DNA of 28,757 bases from Methanobacterium sp. (GCA_028700095.1 JAQVTJ010000006.1:1-28757); one strand, 5' to 3'. Positions 19,672-28,667 are shown, numbered from the stretch's first letter. A program made the numbers and translations. Notes: generated from the letters alone by a model not told the origin.

Positions 19672-20795
19672 ATGGAAAAACTAAATGTAGAAAAAATCCT
19701 AGCTAAAAGATTCAAACAGCGAAAAACTCCTAGAAATGTAAATGACAAATTAATTTTACTTGCAGACAATTATTTCGGATTAATCAGACCAAGCTGTCTA
19801 AAATATGGTTCAAAAACAGTTATTAAACAAGAATATCGTGTTAAAAATCCAATTCTAAGCGGACACAAACAACAAAAAATTTATCTTAGAAGATATCAAT
19901 GCAAAAAAGTTCAAAACACCATTAAATAGTGTTTTAAAACCATATTAGAGATAAAAAAACATTTTTAAAGACATAACAGATTGATCAAAACAGGATGGTT
20001 ATCATTCATAAAAACAAAAGAAGCGTTAATACATTCTTTAATCACACACCATCACACCAAACAAGAAAAAACTGGCTTACATACAGCTCAAACCCAGGAT
20101 AAATAATTATACAGCAGTTTATTCTGGACATTATAGTTATTATAAACAGTAATTAGAATTAATAGTATAAGAATATACCGTTTAACATTATACGACATCA
20201 TAGTTAATATTCCATTAGCGGAAGAAATCGTTCCCCAAATGTCAACAGAAGCCATAAGAAACTTCATACAACAATCAACAAAAAACCCTTACTATCAATA
20301 ATAGCAGACCATTCCACGATACAAAAATATAATTGGCAAAATTAAAGTAAACCACCAACTATGCATATTTCATCTATTTAAAATAATAGGCGACCGCATA
20401 TATAAAATGTTAAGGTTAAAAAACAATAAAATAAGTTTATGGCGGTATTTCACCGAAATCAAAAACATATTCAGAACATACAATTAAAAAACAGTAACTA
20501 AAATGCTAGAAGGACTATTAATCCAATTCAAAGACATAATTAAACTAATACAAAAAGTCATAGCCAAAAAGATAATACATGACATTCAAAGACTCACAAA
20601 TTACCCAAGAAATCCACTAATACCTCAAACATCCAATTAAGTCAAAAAATACTACATACCAACCGACCCGAACACATCAAACCCAAATACAAAACAACCA
20701 AAGTAATACTCAGCTACCTACAACTAAAAATGCAAAACTGGACACAAAAACACAGAAAAAATCAACACCCAATAATTTTACAGCTCATACAATAG
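19672..20795 (+). mobile_element. Decayed transposase with N-terminal zinc ribbon and HxxCxFH motif
   Basis: The first part (19672-19929) encodes MEKLNVEKILAKRFKQ and a damaged zinc ribbon (LKYGSKTVIKQEYR ... YLRRYQCKK). Two of the expected Cys are missing and a stop follows NTIK. Later frames encode INSIRIYRLTLYDIIVNIPL (about 20160), IADHSTRYKNIIGK (about 20300-20345), HQLCIFHLFKIIGD (about 20358-20400) and FTEIKNIFRTYN (about 20450-20486), ending at 20795. HxxCxFH is seen in RNase-H-fold transposases of the MULE/IS256/ISL3 kind, but I do not assign a family. Multiple stops and shifts make it inactive. It lies between rmlC and the WbsX half-gene and is unrelated to the other two transposase relics. 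Confidence 0.72.
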
Positions 20796-21074
20796 AAAAG
20801 AATTATCTGTAAACAGGATTATTCATTAGAAGTACAGATAAGATATTATTAAAAAAAATATAATGGTAAAAAAGAATAAAAAAGATGTAAATAGTGAGAT
20901 GTTATATAAAACGTAGAAAATTAAATTATTAATTAACAATACATTAATAAATCATGATCTGTTTTTTGGCAAAAAAAATTAAGCAAAAATAATTTAAATC
21001 TGTTATTGTAATATCCAATTGAGTAATCAAAATTCAATTCAATTTGATCATCTAGAATCATATGGGAGCGGGGA

Positions 21075-21989
21075 ATGAATATTAAATCCATAAAAGATAA
21101 AATTTACGACATTCTAAAAATTGTTAATGAAAAAGAATTTAATGATCTTATTGATAAATATAATGATTTATCTAAGCAAAATATTGGTTTTCAAAACCTT
21201 ATTTATGAAAAAAATCCAAATCTTCATTCTGATGAATATGTTAATAGATCTAACAGAAATTACAAACAACAAAAAAAGGATGCTAAGCTCATTGCATTTT
21301 ATCTGCCCCAATTTCATACCATAAAAGAAAATGATAAATGGTGGGGTAAAGGATTTACAGAATGTAGTAATGTAACAAAAGCTCAACCACAATTTTTGGG
21401 ACATTATCAACCCCACTTACCTGATGAATTAGGATTTTATGATTTAAATCATACAACTATTTTATATAAACAGGTTGAATTGGCAAAGAAATATGGAATA
21501 TACGGTTTTTGTTTCCATTATTACTGGTTTTCTGGTAAGAGACTTCTTGAGAAGCCTATATTCAATTATTTAAATGATAAAAATTTAGATTTTCCATTTA
21601 TGTTATGTTGGGCTAACGAACCATGGTCCCGCCGCTGGGATGGATCAGAAAATGATATTTTAATGCCTCAAAATTTTGGAAAAGACGATTATATTAAATT
21701 TATTGAAGACATAATGCCTTTTTTTAAGGATGAAAGATATATTAAAATAGACAACTGTCCACTTTTAATCATTTATAGGCCCCATTATATATCAAAAGTC
21801 ATGAATGATGCTATTAAGGTTTGGAGGGATTATGTAAAGCGAAACGGGTTTGATGATTTATATATACTTAATACCCGAACAGGAGGGTTTCACAGTCATC
21901 CGTCGGAATGGGGAATAGATGCCACTTTAGAGTTCCCGCCGAATCAAGGATTCGCTGCAGTTCATCAAAATATTTATGCAATAATTTAA
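21075..21989 (+). pseudogene. 5' half of a WbsX-like (GH99-type) glycosyltransferase gene
   Basis: 304 residues. The N-terminal 70 are Lys/Asn-rich. Then comes the start of a WbsX/GH99-like domain: AFYLPQFHTIKENDKWWGKG (74-93), TKAQPQFLGHYQPHLPDELG (101-120), GFCFHYYWFSGKRLLEKP (144-161), LCWANEPWSRRWDG (177-190) and LEFPPN (about 287-292). Family members continue for roughly another 120 residues ending in NAWNEWAEGxxLEPD. That missing part occurs on the opposite strand at 15250-14940. GGGAG lies 7-11 bases before the ATG, so the start is genuine. The protein would lack much of the domain and is unlikely to fold alone. See the inversion finding. Confidence 0.82.
21980..21989 (+). repeat. Right arm of 10-bp inverted repeat at the broken WbsX gene
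   Basis: AATAATTTAA at the very end of the WbsX 5' half. Its reverse complement is at 15241-15250, at the start of the 3' half. Confidence 0.6.
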
Positions 21990-22544
21990 TTTACCAATTA
22001 AATAATACTATTATTAAATTAACTGTTTTATTATAATATAATTAGTGGATCATAAATGTTACAAATTTTTTTTTAGATAAAATAATAAAATCCTATATTT
22101 TTAAAAAATAGAATTTTAATTGGAAGAATAACTATTTAGAGTTCTAAATTAGCTTAATTTTAGCACAACAAATATTTAATTTTTAATAAATATTTTAATA
22201 TATATTCATATTTACTGGATAATTATATAATATTTATAGAAAAAGATGAACATACATATAATATTTTATGGTGGGTGTAAGTAATTAGTAAAAGGATTAA
22301 ATGCACTTAATTTAAGTATATATTGTTTCATATAAAGGTATTTCTTAAAAATACCAATGGAACAGGCTTATCCTTAATACCATATATCAATAACCTCATA
22401 AACCGTCTTAAATTAATAAAACAGCCCTAAATGCGTCTTTTTTTTTAAATTAAACCAAAACCTTTATATGTGATATTAAAGTGATTATAGGTTAATCTAA
22501 TTAACATCAGTTAAAAAAAATTTAAATGATGTGATTAGGATTAC
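21990..22544. other. AT-rich intergenic interval with a hairpin and a T9 run
   Basis: No protein gene seen. A short hairpin at 22337-22355 (GGTATTT / AAATACC, 5-base loop) is preceded by TATA-like bases near 22316-22327 and followed by T9 at 22438-22446. This could be a small transcript but may be chance. The promoter of the next gene lies at 22455-22470. Confidence 0.4.
22455..22470 (+). promoter_or_regulatory. BRE/TATA archaeal promoter before the pseudomurein-binding protein
   Basis: CCAAAACC (BRE-like) directly followed by TTTATATG. It is placed so that transcription would begin near 22490-22495, giving a leader of about 65 bases that includes the strong ribosome binding site. Confidence 0.5.
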
Positions 22545-22553
22545 GGAGGCGAT
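22545..22553 (+). promoter_or_regulatory. Strong ribosome binding site that fixes an ATT start
   Basis: GGAGGCGAT matches the archaeal consensus GGAGGTGAT at eight of nine bases. Seven bases after its GGAGG core is ATT (22557), followed by Lys-Arg-Lys and a hydrophobic stretch. The nearest standard in-frame start, GTG 22581, is 31 bases from GGAGG, too far for this site. Confidence 0.65.
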
Positions 22554-22556
22554 AGA

Positions 22557-23453
22557 ATTAAGCGAAAATTACTTGTATCAGTGCTACTACTATTTAGTTT
22601 GGCACTAATTTTAAATGTAGGTACATCGGCAGCGACCACAACTGTAGGGGATAGTATTACAACAGATCATACTAATCCTAAAGTAATATCCATAACTCCT
22701 GCCAATAAAGCGATAGTAAAGAAAGTTTCAACAATTAAAGTGAAATTCAGTAAAAAAATCCAAAAAGGAAATAATCAAATTTACCTTAAAAATGGTAATA
22801 CCAGAATTTCTACCAAAACTACCATTATTGGAGACACATTAATCATAACACCTAACAGTGCATTAGCATCTGGTGTTAAATATACAGTTAAAATAAGTGA
22901 AGGTAGTATTGTTGATCTTTGTGGGAATAAAAATCCAAGTTATTCATCCAGTTTTACTATAGCACCAATAAATGTAGTTCAAATGAAAGATGGAATTTCA
23001 AGAGCTCAAAAATTCTATGCTAATAATGGAAGATTACCAACAACTGTACGTTACGGTTCTTTAGTAATATCCACAGCAGAATTCCAGAAAATAATAGCAA
23101 CTCAGGGTTTATCTATAAAGAAACCTAAAATTGTTGAGTCAACATCAGGTCTTTCTTCTATAATGAAAGACGCTTCAAAATACCGCTATGGTGGCGGAGC
23201 AAGTACAGCCGAAGGTATGATTGCACGTGGTAGAGGGGACTGCTGGGCAATGAGTGATTATTTATATAAAAGAATGGCTAAAGCAGGTATGAAAGCTCGA
23301 ATTATCCAATATTCAACATCATACTCAAGCAGACACAGATCAGTACAATACTACAAAAGCGGCAAATTGCATAACGCACCCTACATACAATACTTCTCAA
23401 CAAATATGTTCAATGATACCCAGAGCTATGGAAAAGTTATAAAATGTAATTAA
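22557..23453 (+). CDS. Secreted pseudomurein-binding protein with Ig-like and transglutaminase-like domains
   Basis: Likely acts on or binds the pseudomurein wall outside the cell. From the proposed ATT start (about 298 residues): signal peptide with KRK and a hydrophobic core (2-27), a Big_5/SbsA-like Ig domain (about 38-135; VISITPANKAIV, GDTLIITP), one pseudomurein-binding repeat (about 139-191; ISRAQKFYANNGRLPTTVRY), and a transglutaminase-like cysteine domain (Cys229 in GRGDCWAMSDYL, His260 in SSRHRSVQYY). In pseudomurein endoisopeptidases a Cys-His-Asp triad cleaves the peptide cross-link. Here the segment after the His reads KLHNAPY, with Asn rather than Asp at a candidate third position, so catalysis is uncertain. 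Starting at GTG 22581 would remove the positive end of the signal peptide. Oligo-T runs follow the stop. Confidence 0.82.
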   Translation: MKRKLLVSVLLLFSLALILNVGTSAATTTVGDSITTDHTNPKVISITPANKAIVKKVSTIKVKFSKKIQKGNNQIYLKNGNTRISTKTTIIGDTLIITPNSALASGVKYTVKISEGSIVDLCGNKNPSYSSSFTIAPINVVQMKDGISRAQKFYANNGRLPTTVRYGSLVISTAEFQKIIATQGLSIKKPKIVESTSGLSSIMKDASKYRYGGGASTAEGMIARGRGDCWAMSDYLYKRMAKAGMKARIIQYSTSYSSRHRSVQYYKSGKLHNAPYIQYFSTNMFNDTQSYGKVIKCN

Positions 23454-24386
23454 TAACTTATCCCACTTTTTTATTTTTTTAATTTAAATATTATTTTTTT
23501 TTATATATACTTAAAACAAAAGAATTTATCTCTAATTATATTTAATAGTACCAAAAAAAAGTTATACCTAAATCTGAGTTTACACATTTTTTTTTTAAAG
23601 CTATAATTTATAAAATATTCTAGTATACAAATTTTAACCTTCTATTTTTTTTATATATTTCAAATTATTAAGAATAATAAAAAAATTGGATGATTATTAA
23701 ATACCATAATTAAATGATTAAATATAAATATGATGTAACATATTTATTACATTATGGTGTGGGGTTTCTATAATTATTATAGAATATGAAATACTCTAAA
23801 AAAATATAAAGAAAATCTTATATTTTTTTAAGTTTAAAAATAGCAATTAAATATCCCTATTTAACATGTATATATTCCCTATTTGGGTTAAATTTTCTTA
23901 ACTAACATATAAACCCAGGAATATAATAATTTAAACCTCATTATAATACCTCACAGTGTATATAACAAAAATATTACGGGTTAATAATATCCTAACCAAC
24001 TTAACTCTTCATCTGGCGGCTATCTATAACAAAGTAATAGGAATAATAATCCCTCATCTATGTGTTGTAAATTATAAATTGATAATTAAAACAAATATCG
24101 GTAAAAAAAAAATTTTTTTTATAACCACTAAAATAAGATTCTCAAAGGGGTTGATATGGCATAAGGAAAGATAGAAAACCAATAAATATGTATAGACATA
24201 CCATATTAGCTAGAGAACAATGGATATACAACCTCTCCTAGATAAGTTATAAAAATAATAAGCAACAAAAATATATAACAAAGGTGTTATGAAGAGACAG
24301 GGATGAGTTTTTTAAAAATATAACATACCCTGCCATTTTAGATCTAAACATTTATTTTTTAATTTAATAATAGTAGGTGAAAAAAG
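23454..24386. other. Long AT-rich intergenic interval
   Basis: About 930 bases without a convincing gene. It holds the T runs at its start and a perfect 8-bp hairpin with 3-base loop at 23766-23784 (TTCTATAA / TTATAGAA). An open frame at 23956-24174 lacks a ribosome binding site and family resemblance, and I do not call it. A TATA-like ATATATAAC near 24270-24278 may serve the EMC3/DUF106 gene. Confidence 0.45.
23467..23480 (+). terminator. Oligo-T terminator
   Basis: Two T runs just after the stop of the pseudomurein-binding gene, as expected for archaeal intrinsic termination. Confidence 0.45.
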
Positions 24387-24963
24387 ATGGACTTATCAAT
24401 ATTAAATCCTATATTTAACCCAATTTTAACCCTGGTTTATGATCCTAATAATCCCTTTTTCGGAGCTATATTATGTGTATTTATTATAGCAACAATTGTA
24501 GCATTAGTTACAACAATATCTAATAAAGTGTTAGTTGATCAAAACCTTTTACAATTCTTGCAAAAAGAAATGAAAGAATTTCAACAGGATATGATAAAAG
24601 CACAGAAATCCAAAGATCCCCATGAAATAACAAGAATACAAAAAAAACAATCAGAATTTATAAAAATACAAAAAGAAATAATGGTAAATTCATTTAAACC
24701 CATGATTGGGACAATGATACCATTATTAATAATATATTATTGGATGATGCAAAATCCCTTTATTACCCCATATGTGGATTAACTTACCAATAACAGTATA
24801 TTATGGTCTTTTAATACCAGTTTTCCATGCATTACCTTTCGGATTTACACAACAATCTGCAGGAATTCCTACAATAGCCATAGAATGGTTAGGATGGTAC
24901 TTTTTATGCTCATTTGGAATGTCACTTATCTTCAGAAAACTTATGGGAATGTACAAAATCTAA
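24387..24963 (+). pseudogene. EMC3/DUF106 family membrane insertase, split by one frameshift
   Basis: Archaeal member of the Oxa1/EMC3/TMCO1 superfamily, which helps insert membrane proteins. The first frame (24387-24782) has membrane segment 1 (about 27-46), a Lys/Gln-rich helical hairpin (about 55-100; LQKEMKEFQQDMIKAQKSKD) and membrane segment 2 (about 107-121; MIGTMIPLLIIYYWMMQNP). The second frame (24772-24963) continues WINLPITVYYGLLIPVFHAL and ends with membrane segment 3 (IEWLGWYFLCSFGMSLIFRKL), as the family requires. Removing one base, for example from CCCC at 24766-24769, restores about 191 residues. The gene is normally linked to secY and adenylate or cytidylate kinase genes; here it stands alone. 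Because the rest is perfectly conserved, a sequencing error is as likely as a real lesion. A GTAGGTGA ribosome binding site precedes the ATG. Confidence 0.8.
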
Positions 24964-25156
24964 ATATATTAATATAATTAATTTTTAATATCAAAATAAC
25001 TGTATTATATATGATATCTATCTTTTTTTATATAAAACTACATTAAATTTATACGATATATTTTTTGTATACAAAAAGTTTTTTTTAAGATTTATATAAT
25101 ATAAAAAAAAAGAAAGAAATATAGGTCTTAAAGGAAATAGACCTTAATTTAATTAG

Positions 25157-26341
25157 TTATGCGAATATTACGTTTATTACTTTAATTACTTGTACTGCAT
25201 GTTGATATAATACATGTGCATAGTTTGCTTGGTTTATATATTGTTCATAGACAATTGTAGGTATTCCTTTGTTAGCTATCGGAATTGTCACATATTTGGG
25301 GCTGGTACCTGATACATAACGATATAACAGCTCTCCTTGTGCTAAGTCTGATTTAACTATTTTATTTGCATAATTTAATGACTTTGTATTTTCAACAGGA
25401 GCAAATATAAAGTTAGGATATCCACTATAAAGCTCTGCACCTCTTCCTGTGTTTCCATGGGTGTCCATTACCAATTTGAAAGAAGTTCCAATGTTGGGAA
25501 CAACATATTTTTTGGCCAAATCTTGTCCATGTGCTCGGCCAGTAGAATAATCTGCTCCATTATAAACTACCACATCATAAACATATATCTTTACATTATT
25601 TAATTTTCCTGCTAAAGCTCCTATGGCATTAAACATTGCTATATGTGTCTGTACTTCCTGGGGATGTACACCTACAATAATTGCTACTTTATTTGTACCA
25701 GTACCAAAAGGCCCTAATCTTAATACCTTTCCATATGCATTTTTACCTAATACTGTTGATTTGGCTTTTAATATGGTTGTACTGTTAATTTTAGCTGGTG
25801 GTCCGATTGTCTGGGCATACCATGAATTTACAGAAACACTTGGAGGAAGCACTTTTTTAACATTGTAATATGCCATAATTTTACTATACATATAAATAAT
25901 GGACTGATATTTTAGTTTCCCTTTACTGGTTGTAACATAGTTAGGTACTTTACCATATTTTGTAATATGGGTATTTATACTACTTGCTATGGCTAAGTAT
26001 TCTGATTTCTTTATAATTCCTTTAGATAAAGTTTCAGAGGAACTTGTTGGTTTTGAAACATTTTTAAGTTCTACTAAATCTTTTGCTTTATTATTTGCTA
26101 CATTAGTTGTTGCGGATGTTAGTAAATATAAAAATTGATAATTTGTTACCTGTTTACCTGCTATAGAAATAGTGCTTGGCAAACCATATTTTGTTTCTAC
26201 ATAATTTTTAACAGTTCCAGCTGCTTGGCTTATCTGACCAGTGCTAAAACTTGTTGAATTAGTTGTTACCGCTGCTGGTGCACTTATACTTATAAGTATG
26301 AGCACTCCCAGTATTATTGGTAAAACTTTTCTATCTATCAT
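25157..26341 (-). CDS. Secreted M14-like metallopeptidase with two pseudomurein-binding repeats
   Basis: Likely trims or remodels wall peptides outside the cell. 394 residues: signal peptide (1-25), two pseudomurein-binding repeats (about 36-88, YGLPSTISIAGKQVTNYQFL; about 108-160, YGKVPNYVTTSKGKLKYQSI), a linker, then a zinc-carboxypeptidase-like domain (about 195-390). The zinc site of the M14/AstE-AspA superfamily can be read as His226 and Glu229 (VGVHPQEVQTH) plus His295 (MDTHGN), with Glu366 (VYEQY) as the likely catalytic acid. The spacing fits the superfamily, but the overall similarity to known carboxypeptidases is low, so the substrate is inferred from the repeats. GGAGATG precedes the ATG. 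The lipoprotein gene at 26387 lies just upstream on the same strand and may share its transcript. Confidence 0.75.
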   Translation of the reverse strand: MIDRKVLPIILGVLILISISAPAAVTTNSTSFSTGQISQAAGTVKNYVETKYGLPSTISIAGKQVTNYQFLYLLTSATTNVANNKAKDLVELKNVSKPTSSSETLSKGIIKKSEYLAIASSINTHITKYGKVPNYVTTSKGKLKYQSIIYMYSKIMAYYNVKKVLPPSVSVNSWYAQTIGPPAKINSTTILKAKSTVLGKNAYGKVLRLGPFGTGTNKVAIIVGVHPQEVQTHIAMFNAIGALAGKLNNVKIYVYDVVVYNGADYSTGRAHGQDLAKKYVVPNIGTSFKLVMDTHGNTGRGAELYSGYPNFIFAPVENTKSLNYANKIVKSDLAQGELLYRYVSGTSPKYVTIPIANKGIPTIVYEQYINQANYAHVLYQHAVQVIKVINVIFA

Positions 26342-26386
26342 TTATTACATCTCCATAAAAAAATTAACATAAAAGTTATTCATTAA

Positions 26387-26665
26387 TTATTTAACTTTAT
26401 GTTTGTCATCTGGATCAGGTACATAATCATCTCCTGTTAATCCATCATTTTCATTATTATCTTTTTTATTCTTCGAAGAATTTTGGCTAGATTGTGAATT
26501 TGTTTTTGTAGCCCCAGTATTATTAGAATAATTAGCTGGACTATCATTTGTTAAACTGTCATTTGTTGGATTGGTTGGTTGGTTATCACCTATACATCCA
26601 GAAATAAAAACCCCACCAAAAATCACAGCAATAACAATTATTGATATTAAGGCTTTTTGATTCAT
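26387..26665 (-). CDS. Small lipoprotein with Asn/Ser-rich tail
   Basis: 92 residues from the ATG at 26665, chosen over 26698 because GAGGTGG lies 6-7 bases before it. Hydrophobic segment, then lipobox GGVFISGCIGD, then a low-complexity tail rich in Asn, Ser, Thr and later Asp/Lys. The Cys would be lipid-modified and the tail exposed in the wall space. No domain recognised. Only 45 bases separate it from the metallopeptidase gene downstream, so co-transcription is likely. Confidence 0.65.
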   Translation of the reverse strand: MNQKALISIIVIAVIFGGVFISGCIGDNQPTNPTNDSLTNDSPANYSNNTGATKTNSQSSQNSSKNKKDNNENDGLTGDDYVPDPDDKHKVK

Positions 26666-26899
26666 TTTAAACCACCTCTTAATTTTATTAATTATCATAT
26701 TTAATATTTAAATTAATGCATTAACATGATTTAAACCAATGTATTGTAATACAAAATATATTAAAAATACTATCTTAAAAAAAAATTCTATTAATTAAAT
26801 AGTAGATATTATATTAAAAATATTTATATTACACTCATTAACTGGATTGGAATATCTTTTTTTTAAATTAATTAGTTTAAGTACATTTCTTCTTCTTTT

Positions 26900-26910
26900 T
26901 TTATAAACTA
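26900..26910 (+). promoter_or_regulatory. TATA-box-like element before rubrerythrin
   Basis: TTTATAAACTA lies 47-57 bases before the rubrerythrin ATG, after a T-rich stretch. Plausible promoter of the two-gene oxidative-stress operon. Confidence 0.4.
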
Positions 26911-26956
26911 AAATTTTATAGCAGAGTAACAACAAATTTTTAATATGGTGTCTATT

Positions 26957-27538
26957 ATGAAAAAAACATTGGAGAATTTAACCAAGGCTTTCATTGGTGA
27001 AAGTCAAGCAAGAAATAGATATACATTGTATTCTAAAATAGCAAAAAATGAGGGCTACCCTCAAATTTCTGAAATATTCCTAATAACAGCAAATAATGAA
27101 AGGGAACATGCAAAATGGTTATTTAGAATGATACAGGAGCTTAGAACAGAATATGGTGGTGTGGAATCCATAGATGTTGAAGTTGAAGCTCCATTAGTTA
27201 TGCAAAGCACAGCTGAGAATATTATTGCAGCCATAGCAGGTGAACACTATGAAAATAGTGAAATGTATCCTAAATATGCAGATGTTGCAGATGAAGAAGG
27301 ACTTGATTATATGGCTGTAAGACTTCGTGCAATAGGAAGAGCAGAAGAACATCATGAAGAAAGATATAAAAAACTTTTATATGTATTAGAGAATGGAAAA
27401 GTTTTCCAAAAAGATCAAAAAGTAAAATGGTTATGCTCAAAATGTGGATATGTACATACAGGACTCACACCTCCAGATAAATGTCCAGCATGTGATCATC
27501 CAACTAAATATTATGAAATATTATGTGAGGAGTATTAA
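26957..27538 (+). CDS. rbr: Rubrerythrin
   Basis: Non-haem iron peroxidase that reduces hydrogen peroxide in anaerobes, drawing electrons through its rubredoxin domain. 193 residues from the ATG at 26957 (GGTGT just upstream; the ATG at 26945 has no site). Diiron domain: Glu in IGESQARNRY (13-22), Glu50 and His51 in NEREHAKW, Glu96 and Glu99 in AGEHYENSE, and the fourth helix AEEHHEERY (129-137). C-terminal rubredoxin domain with Cys160/163 (CSKC) and Cys176/179 (CPAC). All ligands are present. The next gene, superoxide reductase, begins one base after the stop, with its ribosome binding site inside this gene. Confidence 0.96.
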   Translation: MKKTLENLTKAFIGESQARNRYTLYSKIAKNEGYPQISEIFLITANNEREHAKWLFRMIQELRTEYGGVESIDVEVEAPLVMQSTAENIIAAIAGEHYENSEMYPKYADVADEEGLDYMAVRLRAIGRAEEHHEERYKKLLYVLENGKVFQKDQKVKWLCSKCGYVHTGLTPPDKCPACDHPTKYYEILCEEY

Positions 27539-27539
27539 A

Positions 27540-27917
27540 ATGATGAGAAAAGGACAAATATATCGATGTAACAGTTGTGGAAATATATTGGAACTGATAA
27601 ATAATGGTAGTGGAATTCCAAACTGCTGTGGAGTTAACTTTGAAATTTTAAATGACAAAACAAAAAATGTTGGAGTTGAAAAACATTTACCTATAATTGA
27701 AAAAACAGATACAGGTTTTAAGGTTAAAATAGGAGAAATACCACATCCTATGAAAGAAGAACATCATATAATGTGGATAGAGATTATAACAGATAATGGA
27801 ATACAGAAAGTTTTCCTAAAACCTGGAGATACACCTGAAGCAGAGTTTAATATTGAAGATACAGATAATTTAACTGCTAAACAATATTGTACAGTTCATG
27901 GACTATGGAAATCATAA
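27540..27917 (+). CDS. dfx: Desulfoferrodoxin-type superoxide reductase
   Basis: Reduces superoxide to hydrogen peroxide, which rubrerythrin then removes. 125 residues. N-terminal desulforedoxin-like FeS4 site: Cys10, Cys13, Cys29, Cys30 (CNSC ... NCC). C-terminal neelaredoxin domain with Glu47-Lys48-His49 (EKHLP), His69 (IPHPM), His75 (EEHHIMW), Cys117 and His120 (YCTVHGLW), the full iron site and the catalytic lysine. GAGGAG at the end of rubrerythrin sits 9 bases before the ATG at 27540. A longer open frame reaching back to 27444 is only overlap with rubrerythrin. An oligo-T run at 28002-28011 follows. Confidence 0.95.
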   Translation: MMRKGQIYRCNSCGNILELINNGSGIPNCCGVNFEILNDKTKNVGVEKHLPIIEKTDTGFKVKIGEIPHPMKEEHHIMWIEIITDNGIQKVFLKPGDTPEAEFNIEDTDNLTAKQYCTVHGLWKS

Positions 27918-28129
27918 ATATATATAATATTATAAAAAAAAATTTACTATTATATTAGATTTAAACATTCTCTTTTCATTAATTATAATATTAAATCCTA
28001 ATTTTTTTTTTGTTGTGACATAAACTTTGTTGACTTGGTTCATAGTTTACAAAACTTTAAGTTAAAACAAACAATAATACTTAAAGAAGGATATAATAAA
28101 TTTTATTAATTGATTAAAAAGAGGATAGT

Positions 28130-28633
28130 ATGGATAATAAGATTATAATTGTTGGTATAATTATATTAATAACCTTTTTAAGTGGATGTATTCAATCAGA
28201 TATTTCTAAAATAGATGGACTATCATCATCTATTAATTTCCATCTTAAAAATGGTGATGTATACCTTAATAATGCCACTTATGATACAAATAAAGCCATT
28301 TATAATTATGCATTAACAAATTGTGAAAATGCAACTTCAGAATTTAAAAAAGCAAGAAAATTTGCTTTTGAAGGATTTACATATGCTCAAAATTCCAATA
28401 ACACTATATATATAAATTATATGCAGTCTGTTTTAGATGAGATAGATGCTAAACTCAACGCAACAAACGAACTTAAAACTGCAATTCCCCTATTAATAAA
28501 TAATAATACAATAGATGCCAATAACCATATAGGTAATGCAAATGGATTTATAGAAAAAGCAACAGGCTTTTACAGCCAAAGAAATGCAATTATCAGACAA
28601 AATCCTGATAAATTTAAAATAATAAATAACTGA
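28130..28633 (+). CDS. Lipoprotein of unknown function
   Basis: 167 residues. N-terminal hydrophobic segment and lipobox TFLSGCIQSD, so the mature protein would begin at Cys20 on the outer face of the membrane. The remainder is predicted mostly helical (for example NCENATSEFKKARKFAFEGF and YMQSVLDEIDAKLNATNEL), with several N-x-S/T sites. No family recognised. GAGGATA precedes the ATG. It is separated from the superoxide reductase by about 210 bases with its own AT-rich leader. Confidence 0.7.
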   Translation: MDNKIIIVGIIILITFLSGCIQSDISKIDGLSSSINFHLKNGDVYLNNATYDTNKAIYNYALTNCENATSEFKKARKFAFEGFTYAQNSNNTIYINYMQSVLDEIDAKLNATNELKTAIPLLINNNTIDANNHIGNANGFIEKATGFYSQRNAIIRQNPDKFKIINN

Positions 28634-28667
28634 ATATAACTACTAAATTTTTTTTAGAGGTAAAGAA

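Noticed and set aside
23956..24174. Open frame of 72 codons in the long intergenic interval
   Set aside because: No ribosome binding site, no similarity I can see, and composition like the surrounding non-coding DNA.
27444..27540. Upstream extension of the superoxide reductase frame
   Set aside because: It overlaps the conserved rubredoxin domain of rubrerythrin in another frame. The true start is the ATG at 27540 with GAGGAG before it.
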